NCBI RefSeq assembly: GCF_007713465.1
Contig: NZ_VMSG01000039.1
Coordinates: forward strand, 1 to 39,425
Source of the DNA: Pseudomonas sp. H3(2019)
GTDB taxonomy: Bacteria > Pseudomonadota > Gammaproteobacteria > Pseudomonadales > Pseudomonadaceae
DNA length: 39,425 nt
Direction: 5' to 3'
In this document: positions 15,618-23,765 of the stretch, one piece after another
How positions within the stretch are numbered: the first letter of the stretch is position 1
Layout of the letters: the number at the start of each line of letters is the position of its first letter
Notes under the pieces: model-generated
What the model saw: only the letters and a program-made list of their open reading frames with translations
Databases searched by the model: none
Told to the model about the DNA's origin: nothing
Made by a program: the position numbers and the translations under genes

Positions 15618-15800
15618 TTAGAGCGTTCCTGCGCAAGATGCGGGAATGCTCATATGCTCGTCCTCATAAATTTTGACGAGCGCCGCTAATGCCTCCAGCT
15701 CATTGCCTTCTGGCGATGTCAGCGCCGCACCCCATAACTGCTCGATTCGCGAAAGTGCGTTCGCGAGGTCCTCATCGCTTTGGATAGGTTTGATGTCCAT
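15618..15800 (-). pseudogene. Truncated HigA-type antitoxin (N-terminal segment only)
   Basis: 60 residues: MDIKPIQSDEDLANALSRIE, QLWGAALTSPEGNELEALAA and LVKIYEDEH match the N-terminal segment of HigA-like antitoxins, where YEDEHYPI normally leads into a helix-turn-helix. Here the frame changes to MSIPASCAGTL and stops. The break coincides with the duplicated terminator sequence around 15622-15655. No HigB toxin frame is intact upstream. It is most likely a broken antitoxin left by the rearrangement that made the flanking duplication. Confidence 0.6.
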
Positions 15801-15931
15801 CAGGTAGTTTCCCTCTTGATCTGGCTGCTTTGAATTTCGGCGCCGACGTAGCAGTGAAAACCTGGCTACCGTTCGTAATCTCAGGGTCGCTCGATACCGT
15901 TGCGGCAATGATCAAAGAATTGTTTCAAAAC

Positions 15932-15979
15932 TTGACTGAATTTCCCCTCCAATGCGATATTGATAGTTAGCAAACTAAC
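15932..15979 (+). promoter_or_regulatory. Promoter and MarR-type operator of the efflux operon
   Basis: TTGACT (15932-15937) and GATATT (15956-15961), 18 bp apart, form a reasonable sigma-70 promoter. Immediately downstream, GTTAG-CAAA-CTAAC (15966-15979) is a perfect inverted repeat of the kind bound by MarR dimers. It ends just before the regulator's start, consistent with autorepression relieved by an aromatic ligand. Confidence 0.6.
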
Positions 15980-15994
15980 AGTGTGCGAGTTCTC

Positions 15995-16453
15995 GTGTCC
16001 CAGACCCTCGACGCCCTTCAGATGAACATCAGCAGTGCCATGGTGGTGGCCGCGCGGCATTGGCGGAAAATCTGCCAGACCACGCTGGTCAACTACGGCA
16101 TTTCCGAAGCCTGCGCCGTCCCGTTGTTGATGATCGGGCGGCTGGGCGAGGGTGTGCGGCAGGTGACGGTGGCGCAGGCGGCGGGGATGGAGAGCCCGTC
16201 GCTGGTGCGTTTGCTCGATCAGTTGTGCCAGTCCGGGTATGTCTGCCGCAGCGAAGATCCCCTTGATCGTCGCGCCAAGTGCCTGAGCCTGACCGATACC
16301 GGCCGTGAGTTGGTGCAAGCGGTGGAAGCCGAGTTGGTGCGCTTGCGTCGTGTGGTGCTCGAAGGTATTGATCCGGCGGATCTGGAGGCGGCGTTGCGGG
16401 TGATTCGCGCGTTCGAGACGGCAGAGCAGCAGTTACCGGTGACCCCCTCGTGA
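15995..16453 (+). CDS. MarR-family transcriptional regulator of the efflux operon
   Basis: 152 residues from GTG 15995; a GTG at 15983 would add four residues and has no better ribosome binding site. The winged helix-turn-helix is seen in GVRQVTVAQAAGMESPSLVR and LLDQLCQSGYV, and the wing in CRSEDPLDRRAKCLSLTDTG, the standard D-x-R-(R/A)-K MarR signature. MarR dimers usually repress and release DNA on binding phenolic compounds. The stop overlaps the GTG start of the FUSC gene (GTGA), so the regulator heads the operon it probably controls. Confidence 0.88.
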   Translation: MSQTLDALQMNISSAMVVAARHWRKICQTTLVNYGISEACAVPLLMIGRLGEGVRQVTVAQAAGMESPSLVRLLDQLCQSGYVCRSEDPLDRRAKCLSLTDTGRELVQAVEAELVRLRRVVLEGIDPADLEAALRVIRAFETAEQQLPVTPS

Positions 16454-18531
16454 ACGGATTTTTTAGCGGCATACCGCCGGCCCGCGACTGGTTTTACGGT
16501 GTACGTACCTTCGCCGCGTCGATGATCGCGTTGTACATCGCCATGCTCATGCAAATGCCGCGTCCGTATTGGGCGATGGCCACGGTGTATATCGTTTCCA
16601 GTCCGTTCGTCGGGCCGACCAGTTCCAAGGCCTTGTACCGCGCCATTGGCACCTTGACCGGTGCGGCAGCGGCGTTGCTGTTTGTGCCGATGTTCGTTCA
16701 GAGCCCGTATGTGCTGGTGCTGGTCATCGCGCTGTGGACCGGCATCCTGCTGTTTTTGTCGATGCATTTGCGCACGGCGAATAACTACGCGCTGATGCTC
16801 GCCGGTTACACCTTGCCGCTGATCGCCCTGCCGGTGGTGGATAACCCGTTGGCGGTGTGGGATGTGGCGGAAGCGCGGACCGAGGAGATCTTCCTCGGCA
16901 TCGTCTGCGCAGCGGTGGTTGGCAGTATGTTCTGGCCACGGCGGCTGGCGCCGGTGTTCGATGACTCCGTCAGCAAGTGGTTCAGCGATGCGGTGACCTA
17001 CAGCCAGCGCTTCCTGACCCGTAATGTGCAGCCCGACGAGGTCAGCACCTTGCGCGCCTCGATGGTTGCCACGTTCAACTCCCTGGAATTGATGATCGGC
17101 CAGTTGCCCCACGAAGGCGCGCGGCCGCAAACCGTGCGCAACACCAAGGAACTGCGTGGGCGGATGATTCATCTGTTGCCGGTGGTGGATGCGCTGGACG
17201 ATGCGCTGTATGCCTTGCAGCGCCGCACGCCCGAGCTTGTGGACAAGTTCGCGCCGCTGCTGGCCGCGAGCGTTGAATGGCTCGACAGCAAAGACGCTTC
17301 GGTCGAACGCTGGCAAGCGTTGCGCACTCAGCTCGAAGCCCTGCAACCGAGCGCCGAAGCGCTGGATGATCGCAAGCAACTGCTGTTTTCCAACGCGCTG
17401 TATCGCCTGGGTGAATGGATCGATTTGTGGCAAGACCTGCGCAGCCTGCAAGAAGCGATTCGTTGCGAAAGCCAGGACAACTGGCGCGCCGTTTACCGGC
17501 ATTGGCGGCTGGGCCGGCTGACGCCTTTTCTCGACCGTGGGCTGATGCTGTATTCGGCGGCGTCGACGGTGCTGGCGATCATCGTCGCCTCGGTGCTGTG
17601 GATTCTGCTCGGCTGGACCGACGGCGGCAGCGCGGTGATTCTGGCGGCGGTGGCGTGCAGCTTTTTCGCTGCGATGGACGACCCGGCACCGCAGATTTAC
17701 CGGTTCTTTTTCTGGACCGCGATGTCGGTGTTGTTCGCCAGCCTTTATCTGTTTTTGATTTTGCCGAACCTGCATGACTTTCCAATGCTGGTGCTCGCAT
17801 TCGCCGTGCCGTTTATCTGCGTCGGCACCCTGACCGTAAACCCGCGTTTTTACCTCGGCATGCTGCTGACCATCGTCAACACCTCGTCCTTTATCAGCAT
17901 CCAGGGCGCCTACGACGCGGACTTTTTGAGCTTCGCCAACTCCAACCTCGCCGGCCCCATCGGCTTGTTGTTTGCTTTTATCTGGACCCTGGTGGCGCGG
18001 CCCTTTGGTTCAGAGCTGGCGGCCAAGCGCCTGACCCGTTTCAGCTGGCGCGACATCGTCGGCATGACTACGCCTGCGAACCTCGCCGAACACCGGTACC
18101 TGGGTGTGCAGATGCTCGATCGGCTGATGCAGCATTTGCCACGCCTGGCGATCACCGGTCAGGACACCGGCATAGCGCTGCGCGAAGTCCGTGTGGCGCT
18201 GAACCTGCTGGACTTGCTGGCCTACGCGCCCCGGGTGTTGGGTGTACCAAACGTCTTGCTGCGGCAGGTGGTGGCCGAGGTCGGCGAGTACTTCAAGGCC
18301 TGTCTCAAGGCTGGCGAACGCTTGCCGGCACCAGCGCCGTTGCTGATGACTCTGGATCGCACCCGGCGCGCCCTCAATGGCCAAGGCCTGGAAGGGGACG
18401 GCGAAACCCGCCTGCACCTGCTGCACGCCCTCGCCGGTCTGCGTCTGGCGCTGTTGCCGGGCGTGGAATTCATCGGCAGCGGTGAGGCCGATGAACCGTT
18501 TCCCCATGGTATCGATGGAGCGCCTTTATGA
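16450..18531 (+). CDS. FUSC/AaeB-family inner membrane efflux component
   Basis: 693 residues with a GTG start overlapping the marR stop. There are two blocks of hydrophobic helices, at about 18-160 (including YWAMATVYIVSSPFVGPTSS, typical of the family) and about 365-525. They are separated by a soluble helical domain, and a soluble domain follows at the C-terminus. This two-block plan is that of AaeB/YccS/FusC proteins, which export aromatic carboxylic acids or fusaric acid. With the DUF1656, HlyD-type and OprM-type genes downstream it forms a complete tripartite exporter. The actual substrate is not revealed by the sequence. Confidence 0.88.
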   Translation: MNGFFSGIPPARDWFYGVRTFAASMIALYIAMLMQMPRPYWAMATVYIVSSPFVGPTSSKALYRAIGTLTGAAAALLFVPMFVQSPYVLVLVIALWTGILLFLSMHLRTANNYALMLAGYTLPLIALPVVDNPLAVWDVAEARTEEIFLGIVCAAVVGSMFWPRRLAPVFDDSVSKWFSDAVTYSQRFLTRNVQPDEVSTLRASMVATFNSLELMIGQLPHEGARPQTVRNTKELRGRMIHLLPVVDALDDALYALQRRTPELVDKFAPLLAASVEWLDSKDASVERWQALRTQLEALQPSAEALDDRKQLLFSNALYRLGEWIDLWQDLRSLQEAIRCESQDNWRAVYRHWRLGRLTPFLDRGLMLYSAASTVLAIIVASVLWILLGWTDGGSAVILAAVACSFFAAMDDPAPQIYRFFFWTAMSVLFASLYLFLILPNLHDFPMLVLAFAVPFICVGTLTVNPRFYLGMLLTIVNTSSFISIQGAYDADFLSFANSNLAGPIGLLFAFIWTLVARPFGSELAAKRLTRFSWRDIVGMTTPANLAEHRYLGVQMLDRLMQHLPRLAITGQDTGIALREVRVALNLLDLLAYAPRVLGVPNVLLRQVVAEVGEYFKACLKAGERLPAPAPLLMTLDRTRRALNGQGLEGDGETRLHLLHALAGLRLALLPGVEFIGSGEADEPFPHGIDGAPL

Positions 18532-18737
18532 TCGGTGATCTGGACATCAGCGGGGTGTTCCTGCCCACGTTGCTGGTGCTGATGGGCATTACGTACGTGC
18601 TGTACCTGGTGGTGCACGGGTTACTGACGCGCCTGCACTTTTATCGTCTGGTCTGGCACCGGGCATTGTTCAACGTGGGTCTTTACGCCTTGCTGCTCGG
18701 CGCCGTGGACTCACTCAGTCGATACCTGATGACATGA
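18528..18737 (+). CDS. DUF1656 small membrane protein (AaeX-like)
   Basis: 69 residues with ATGA overlaps at both ends. There are two hydrophobic segments (VFLPTLLVLMGITYVLYLVV and ALFNVGLYALLLGAVDSL) around the basic loop RLHFYRLVWHR. This matches DUF1656 proteins, which almost always sit between an FUSC permease and an HlyD-type adaptor. The role is unproven but is presumably structural in the inner membrane part of the exporter. Confidence 0.88.
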   Translation: MIGDLDISGVFLPTLLVLMGITYVLYLVVHGLLTRLHFYRLVWHRALFNVGLYALLLGAVDSLSRYLMT

Positions 18738-19624
18738 AAAAACCTATTTTGACCCTTGGCCGTGTGGTGTTGACCTTGTTGGTGGTGACCTTCGCGGTCG
18801 TCGTGGTCTGGCGCATGGTGATGTATTACATGTTTGCTCCATGGACCCGTGACGGGCACATTCGCGCAGATATCGTGCAGATCGCCCCGGACGTTTCCGG
18901 GCTGATCCAGCAAGTGGAAGTGCGTGACAACCAACCGGTGAAGCGCGGCCAGGTGTTGTTCAGCATCGATCAGGACCGTTTCAAGCTGGCGCTGCGTCAA
19001 GCCAAGGCCGCGGTTGCCGACCGTCAGGAAACCCTGGCTCAGGCGCAACGGGAAGCCAAGCGTAACCGGGGGCTGGGCAATCTGGTGCCGGGCGAGCAAC
19101 TGGAAGAAAGCCAGTCCCGCGTGGCCCGCGCCGAGGTGGCGTTGTCCGAGGCTCAAGTGTCGGTGGACAGTGCCCAGCTCAACCTCGACCGCTCGGTAAT
19201 CCGCAGCCCGGTGGACGGTTACGTCAACGACCGCGCACCGCGTACTCAGGAGTTCGTCACCGCCGGGCGTCCGGTGTTGTCGGTGGTGGACAGCAACTCC
19301 TTCCACATCGATGGCTATTTTGAAGAAACCAAACTCGACGGCATTCATGTCGGCCAAGGTGTCGATATCCGCGTGATTGGCGACCGCGCACGGTTGCGCG
19401 GGCATGTCGAAAGCATCGTCGCCGGCATTGAAGACCGTGACCGCAGCAGCGGTTCGAACCTGCTGCCCAACGTTAACCCGGCATTCAGTTGGGTGCGTCT
19501 GGCGCAGCGGATTCCGGTACGAATTGCCTTCGATGACGTGCCGGCAGATTTCCGCATGATTGCCGGGCGGACCGCGACCGTGTCGATCATCGGCGACAAA
19601 CCCGAGCAGGAGCCGGAGCAATGA
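18734..19624 (+). CDS. HlyD/EmrA-type periplasmic adaptor of the efflux system
   Basis: 296 residues. One N-terminal membrane anchor (about 7-31, VVLTLLVVTFAVVVVW) is followed by APWTRDGHIRADIVQIAPDV and SGLIQQVEVRDNQPVKRGQV, the lipoyl-like half-motif of membrane fusion proteins. Next come an alpha-helical hairpin (about 85-150), the second lipoyl half (SVIRSPVDGYVNDR) and the beta-barrel domain (DSNSFHIDGYFEETKLDGI). It links the FUSC permease to the outer membrane channel. Start and stop overlap the neighbours by four bases each. Confidence 0.9.
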   Translation: MKKPILTLGRVVLTLLVVTFAVVVVWRMVMYYMFAPWTRDGHIRADIVQIAPDVSGLIQQVEVRDNQPVKRGQVLFSIDQDRFKLALRQAKAAVADRQETLAQAQREAKRNRGLGNLVPGEQLEESQSRVARAEVALSEAQVSVDSAQLNLDRSVIRSPVDGYVNDRAPRTQEFVTAGRPVLSVVDSNSFHIDGYFEETKLDGIHVGQGVDIRVIGDRARLRGHVESIVAGIEDRDRSSGSNLLPNVNPAFSWVRLAQRIPVRIAFDDVPADFRMIAGRTATVSIIGDKPEQEPEQ

Positions 19625-21069
19625 AAGCGGTCGCCTGTTTAGCGACGGCCGGGCTCGGCTTGCTGCTGTCGGCCTGTCAGGTGGTCGGCCCGGATTACCA
19701 TTTGCCCAAAGAGGCTGCGGTGCACCGCGAGGACTTTCAGGGCGATCTGACCGCGCACGGTAAAAACGTGGTGTCGGCGCCGGTGCCGGGCGACTGGTGG
19801 CGGTTGTATCAGGACCCGCGTCTGGATGCGCTGGTGCGCCAGGCCATGGCCACCAACACCGATTTGCGGGTGGCGGCAGCCAACCTGTCGCGCGCCCGTG
19901 CCCGGGTCGAACAAGCCGAGTCGGCGGGCGGCTGGAGCGGTGGCGTGAAGGTCGGCGCCCAGCGTTTGCAGGAGTCTGGCGAGGCATTTCTGATACCGGA
20001 AAAGGTTCCAGTGGCCAATGTCGGTGACATCGGCATCACCACCTCTTATCAGTTCGATCTGTTTGGCACGTTGCAGCGCGGCATCGAAGCGGCGAAGGCC
20101 AATGCCGATGCGACGCAAGCCGCAGCAGACACCGCGCGCATCACCCTGGTCGCCGACGTCGTGCGTGCGTATACCCAAGTCTGCGCGGCCAACGAAGAGC
20201 GTGAAATCGCCGAGCACTCACTGGACCTGCAAGGCCAGAGCACTGCGCTGACTCAGCGGCTGCGCGATGCCGGGCGCGGCGACGAAACCCAGGTCACCCG
20301 TTCGCAAACCCAGTTCAAATCCTTGCGCGCCGATATGCCGCGCTATGAAGCCGCCCGTCAGGCCGGGCTGTTCCGTTTGTCGATGCTGTTGGCTAAACCG
20401 GTAGATCAATTGCCCGCCGGGACCAGCAGTTGCCATGAGCTGCCAAAGATTGCGCAATTGTTGCCGGTCGGTGACGGTGCCACCTTGCTCAAACGGCGAC
20501 CGGATGTGCGTCAGGCCGAACGTCAGCTGGCGGCCGCGACGGCGGACATCGGCGTGGCTACCGGTGCGCTTTACCCGGATATCAGCATCGGGGCGACCGT
20601 CGGCACCGTGGGTATTCTCGATCACCTCGGTCAACCACAAACCAATCGCTGGGGTTTCGGCCCGTTGCTGACCTGGACAGTGCCGTCCAACGGCTCCCGG
20701 GCACGTGTACGGGAGGCCGAAGCGGCGACCCAAGGCGCGCTGGCGCACTTTGACGGGGTGGTGTTGAACGCGATCCGCGAAACCCAGACCGGTCTGGCGC
20801 AGTATTCCGCGCTGTTGCAGCGCCGCGATGCCCTGGTCGATGCCGAGCAATCGGCACAGCTGGCGGCGGATCAGACACACCGCTTCTTCCAGGCGGGTCG
20901 GGCGTCGTTCCTCGCCGATTTGCAGGCAACCCGCACCTACACCGACGTGCGTGCACAGGTGGCGACCGCCAATACTCAGGTTGCCATGAGCCAGATCGAT
21001 TTGTTTCTGGCGCTGGGCGGTGGTTGGGAAAGCGGACGAACGCAAGGTTCACAGCCGACGAAACCCTGA
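19621..21069 (+). CDS. OprM/NodT-family outer membrane efflux lipoprotein
   Basis: 482 residues. The signal peptide ends in a lipobox LLSAC with Cys19, then QVVGPDYHLP, a hallmark of the NodT family. Two repeated outer-membrane efflux halves follow (about 60-250 and 275-470), with DLRVAAANLSRARARVEQAE, LLKRRPDVRQAERQLAAATA and a GALYPDISIGATVG segment. It forms the trimeric outer membrane duct for the MarR-regulated exporter. It is the last gene of the operon; 83 bp separate it from the next start. Confidence 0.9.
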   Translation: MKAVACLATAGLGLLLSACQVVGPDYHLPKEAAVHREDFQGDLTAHGKNVVSAPVPGDWWRLYQDPRLDALVRQAMATNTDLRVAAANLSRARARVEQAESAGGWSGGVKVGAQRLQESGEAFLIPEKVPVANVGDIGITTSYQFDLFGTLQRGIEAAKANADATQAAADTARITLVADVVRAYTQVCAANEEREIAEHSLDLQGQSTALTQRLRDAGRGDETQVTRSQTQFKSLRADMPRYEAARQAGLFRLSMLLAKPVDQLPAGTSSCHELPKIAQLLPVGDGATLLKRRPDVRQAERQLAAATADIGVATGALYPDISIGATVGTVGILDHLGQPQTNRWGFGPLLTWTVPSNGSRARVREAEAATQGALAHFDGVVLNAIRETQTGLAQYSALLQRRDALVDAEQSAQLAADQTHRFFQAGRASFLADLQATRTYTDVRAQVATANTQVAMSQIDLFLALGGGWESGRTQGSQPTKP

Positions 21070-21152
21070 GGCCGTTGCTATGCTTTTACATGTCGGGTTC
21101 GCGCAGGCGGGTCCGGCCGTCAAAGCTCGCATTGGCCATGGGGATTCCAATA

Positions 21153-21788
21153 ATGAAAAACCCTTATGCTCCCGGCTTCTGGTGCGCAATTGTCGCGCTG
21201 GTGCTGCTCTCGGCTACGTATTTTTATGGCGTGATGCTGGCGCACCAGATTGATAAGGCTTTGATCTTTCTCGACAGTGCCAGTGCGCTGATCGGGGTGA
21301 TGTCGATCGCAGTCGTCGCCTGGGCTTCGCTGCAAACCCGGCGGATCAAGAAAAAACAACTCGAACAAGGCAAGACCCTGGTGATGATCTGGGACACCAA
21401 GGTCGCGTTGCGCCGGGTTGAAACGGTATTCGACCGGTATTTCTGGGGCAGTTACTGGCAACCGGGGCGCACTTTCCAGGAAGTCATGGGCGAACTCACC
21501 GGGACCCCGCTGGAAAAAAGCCTCGAAGCCCTGAAAACCCAATGCCTGGCCCTCGACAAGCAGATCACCGACGAAGGCTGGCACTGGCTGAACAACGCCC
21601 GCGAACTGTCTGACGTGGCCAACGCCATGGCCCGCGAACGCTATCAACTGGACTTTTGCGACCCGCGCTCGGAATCACCGAATGGCGCGGTGATCAATCG
21701 GGATTTTGAAGTGCTGGTCTACACCTGGACCGCACGGCTGAAAAGCTTTGATCATCAGCTCGATGAGATTGAAGTGCAGTATTCCTGA
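21153..21788 (+). CDS. Hypothetical inner membrane protein with two N-terminal TM segments
   Basis: 211 residues from ATG 21153, preceded by GGGGA; longer in-frame options from 21024 overlap oprM and look like read-through of its end. Two hydrophobic segments (FWCAIVALVLLSATYFYGVML and SASALIGVMSIAVVAWASL) are followed by a basic stretch RRIKKKQLEQG. A soluble helical domain rich in Trp and charged residues completes it. No domain is recognised. It is co-directional with the efflux operon but spaced from it. A strong hairpin follows at 21798. Confidence 0.7.
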   Translation: MKNPYAPGFWCAIVALVLLSATYFYGVMLAHQIDKALIFLDSASALIGVMSIAVVAWASLQTRRIKKKQLEQGKTLVMIWDTKVALRRVETVFDRYFWGSYWQPGRTFQEVMGELTGTPLEKSLEALKTQCLALDKQITDEGWHWLNNARELSDVANAMARERYQLDFCDPRSESPNGAVINRDFEVLVYTWTARLKSFDHQLDEIEVQYS

Positions 21789-21797
21789 TTCGAAATC

Positions 21798-21828
21798 GAT
21801 CGTTCCCACGCAGAGCGTGGGAACGATC
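21798..21828. repeat. Intergenic hairpin repeat (GATCGTTCCCACG type), possible terminator
   Basis: A perfect 13-bp inverted repeat, GATCGTTCCCACG (21798-21810) and CGTGGGAACGATC (21816-21828), with a CAGAG loop, lies 10 bp after a stop codon. The sequence type is that of short dispersed palindromes in fluorescent pseudomonads. There is no U-tract, so it is a repeat first and a terminator only possibly. Confidence 0.75.
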
Positions 21829-21987
21829 ACTCTTCTGCGCCTCTACACACTTTCACCTTTAATCATTGGGCCGCTCCACGGCACAAATGCTAATCTCTTC
21901 GCACTTTTAGCGGAGTCGAGCCGCAACCCGTTGAGGGTTCAGGGAAGACGACCACACTTTCAACAACGGACATTGATCGGGTCATTC

Positions 21988-23499
21988 ATGAATAAATCAG
22001 CAGGCGTGCTTCTGGGAATCGTCGTTGCCATCGGTGCAATCAGCGCCGGCGGCGCTTGGTACACCGGTACGAAACTGGAAGGGGTGCTGCAAACCTCGAT
22101 TGCCGACGCCAACAAAGAGCTGCAAACCGCGATGGTCGGCTCCAAAGGCACCGCGACCCTGGAACTGGTGTCGCTGGATCGCCAATTGTTCAGCAGTACC
22201 GCGCACTACCGCCTCAAGGGCCAGGGCGAAATGTTCGGTGAGAACCCTGAAGGCGTAGAGCTGCTGTTCGTTGACCACATCGAACACGGCCCGCTGCCAT
22301 TCTCGCGTCTGGTGTCACTGAAATGGCTGCCGGTCATGGCCACCAGTCACTACTCGCTGGAAAAGACCCCGACCACCGAAAAATGGTTCGCCGCCACCAA
22401 GGACGCGTCTCCACTCAAGGGTGTGGTCAACATCGGCTATGACCGTGCCACCAGCGGCAACCTTGAATTGCTGCCCGTCGAAACGGCACTGGACGACAAG
22501 TCCAAGCTGAAATTTTCCGGCCTGAACCTCGACGTGTCGGCCAGCGCCCAGGCACAGAAGGTCAAGGCTGACGGTTACATGGACAGCCTCACGCTGACCA
22601 GCGTTGCCGAAGACCAGTCCCCGGTGAAAGTCGAGTTGAATGGCCTGACCCTGGCCAGCAACCTCAGCAAAAGCAGCTATGGCTACTACCTGGGGGAAAA
22701 CGTCGTCGAGCTGACCAGCACCAGGACGACCTTTGGCGACAAACAGTCGGTGATGACCTTCAAGAACACTGAAATGAAGAGTTCCACCACCGAGTCCGGG
22801 ACCAACGCAGCCGGTCGTGCCGATTACAAGATTGGCGAAATCGCCCTCAACGACAAGGCCCTCGGCTCGGCGCAAATGGCCTGGAGCATGAAAAACCTCG
22901 ATATCCCGTCGACGCTGTCGCTGGTACAGATCTATCAGAACAAACTGCAGCCGTACGAAGCGGCCGCCGCTGCTGCTGCCGCTGCGAGTGAACCGGCGCC
23001 CGAACTGAAGCTGACCGACGCCGAACAGGCACAGGTCAAGGCGGGTCTGGAGACGTTGCTGGCCGCCCAGCCACAAGTCGCGCTGGAGAACTTCTCGTTC
23101 ACCACCCCGAACGGTGTAAGCCGCACTAGCCTGGTTGTAGACCTGACCAAACCCACATCGCTGGACCTGCCACCCGACCAGTTGGGCAAGCAATTGATTG
23201 CCCTGCTGGACTTCAATCTGAAGATCTCCAAGCCGATGATTACCGACCTGGTGACGGTGCAGGCGCAGATGGAAGGCCAGACCGATGCCAAAGCGGTTGC
23301 CGAGCAAGCCGCCGCGACCAGCGACATGGTCAGCAGCATGGCCGTCGGTACGCAACTGGCGACGCTGGATGGCAACGACATCGTTTCCAAACTGCACTAC
23401 GCCAATAATCAGGTGGACTTCAACGGCCAGAAGATGACCGTCGAACAGTTTGTCGGTTTCGTGATGAGTAAGCTCGGCAGCGCTGGCGCGATGCAGTAA
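21988..23499 (+). CDS. YdgA-family protein (DUF945)
   Basis: 503 residues from ATG 21988, where a signal anchor (GVLLGIVVAIGAISAGGAWY) begins at once; in-frame ATGs up to 21748 would put an unlikely extension in front. The body is beta-rich with YdgA features such as GTATLELVSLDRQLFSSTAH, HIEHGPLP near 94-101 and alternating LNGLTLASNLSKS segments. A run of Ala (about residues 329-338) interrupts it before SEPAPELKL. YdgA/DUF945 proteins are periplasm-facing and poorly understood. A strong terminator follows at 23555-23596. Confidence 0.8.
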   Translation: MNKSAGVLLGIVVAIGAISAGGAWYTGTKLEGVLQTSIADANKELQTAMVGSKGTATLELVSLDRQLFSSTAHYRLKGQGEMFGENPEGVELLFVDHIEHGPLPFSRLVSLKWLPVMATSHYSLEKTPTTEKWFAATKDASPLKGVVNIGYDRATSGNLELLPVETALDDKSKLKFSGLNLDVSASAQAQKVKADGYMDSLTLTSVAEDQSPVKVELNGLTLASNLSKSSYGYYLGENVVELTSTRTTFGDKQSVMTFKNTEMKSSTTESGTNAAGRADYKIGEIALNDKALGSAQMAWSMKNLDIPSTLSLVQIYQNKLQPYEAAAAAAAAASEPAPELKLTDAEQAQVKAGLETLLAAQPQVALENFSFTTPNGVSRTSLVVDLTKPTSLDLPPDQLGKQLIALLDFNLKISKPMITDLVTVQAQMEGQTDAKAVAEQAAATSDMVSSMAVGTQLATLDGNDIVSKLHYANNQVDFNGQKMTVEQFVGFVMSKLGSAGAMQ

Positions 23500-23554
23500 A
23501 CGCCACGCACCACAGACCCAGCACCCCGTCGCGGCAGGTTTAGCCGCCTCGGCA

Positions 23555-23596
23555 AAAACGCCCAGCCTTCGCTTTAGCGGAGAGACTGGGCGTTTT
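23555..23596. terminator. Rho-independent terminator after the YdgA-family gene
   Basis: AAAACGCCCAG (23555-23565) pairs perfectly with CTGGGCGTTTT (23586-23596), with an inner CTTCGC/GCGGAG helix in the loop. The A-tract before and T-tract after allow termination in both directions. It separates the YdgA-family gene from the pga operon. Confidence 0.85.
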
Positions 23597-23648
23597 GCTG
23601 TGTAGGACAATTCTGAAGAAATATGCGGATTCGTCTTTTGCCATTCGT

Positions 23649-23765
23649 CGCCATGGAAGACTCCACCCCAGGATAGCTTGGCTGGGTCATGAGACACCGG
23701 CCGCCTGAGGTGTAGCGCTCAGGGGAACCCATTGCTCCAGCTCTCCTCGTACAGGAAGCTTGTGA
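23649..23765 (+). promoter_or_regulatory. pgaA 5' leader with several GGA motifs (candidate RsmA/CsrA sites)
   Basis: GGA-centred motifs occur in ATGGAAG (about 23653), CAGGATAG (23669-23676), AGGGGA (23721-23726) and GTACAGGAAG (23749-23758). The last overlaps the ribosome binding site and closely follows the CsrA consensus RUACARGGAUGU. In E. coli CsrA represses pgaA through such leader sites; here the same control is inferred. Confidence 0.5.

Noticed and set aside
15772..15915. Minus-strand frame reading SSDPEITNGSQVF, reminiscent of DUF433 antitoxins
   Set aside because: Only about 13 residues look alike, the start would be TTG without a ribosome binding site, and it overlaps the HigA remnant. 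It may be another decayed fragment, but support is too thin to annotate.
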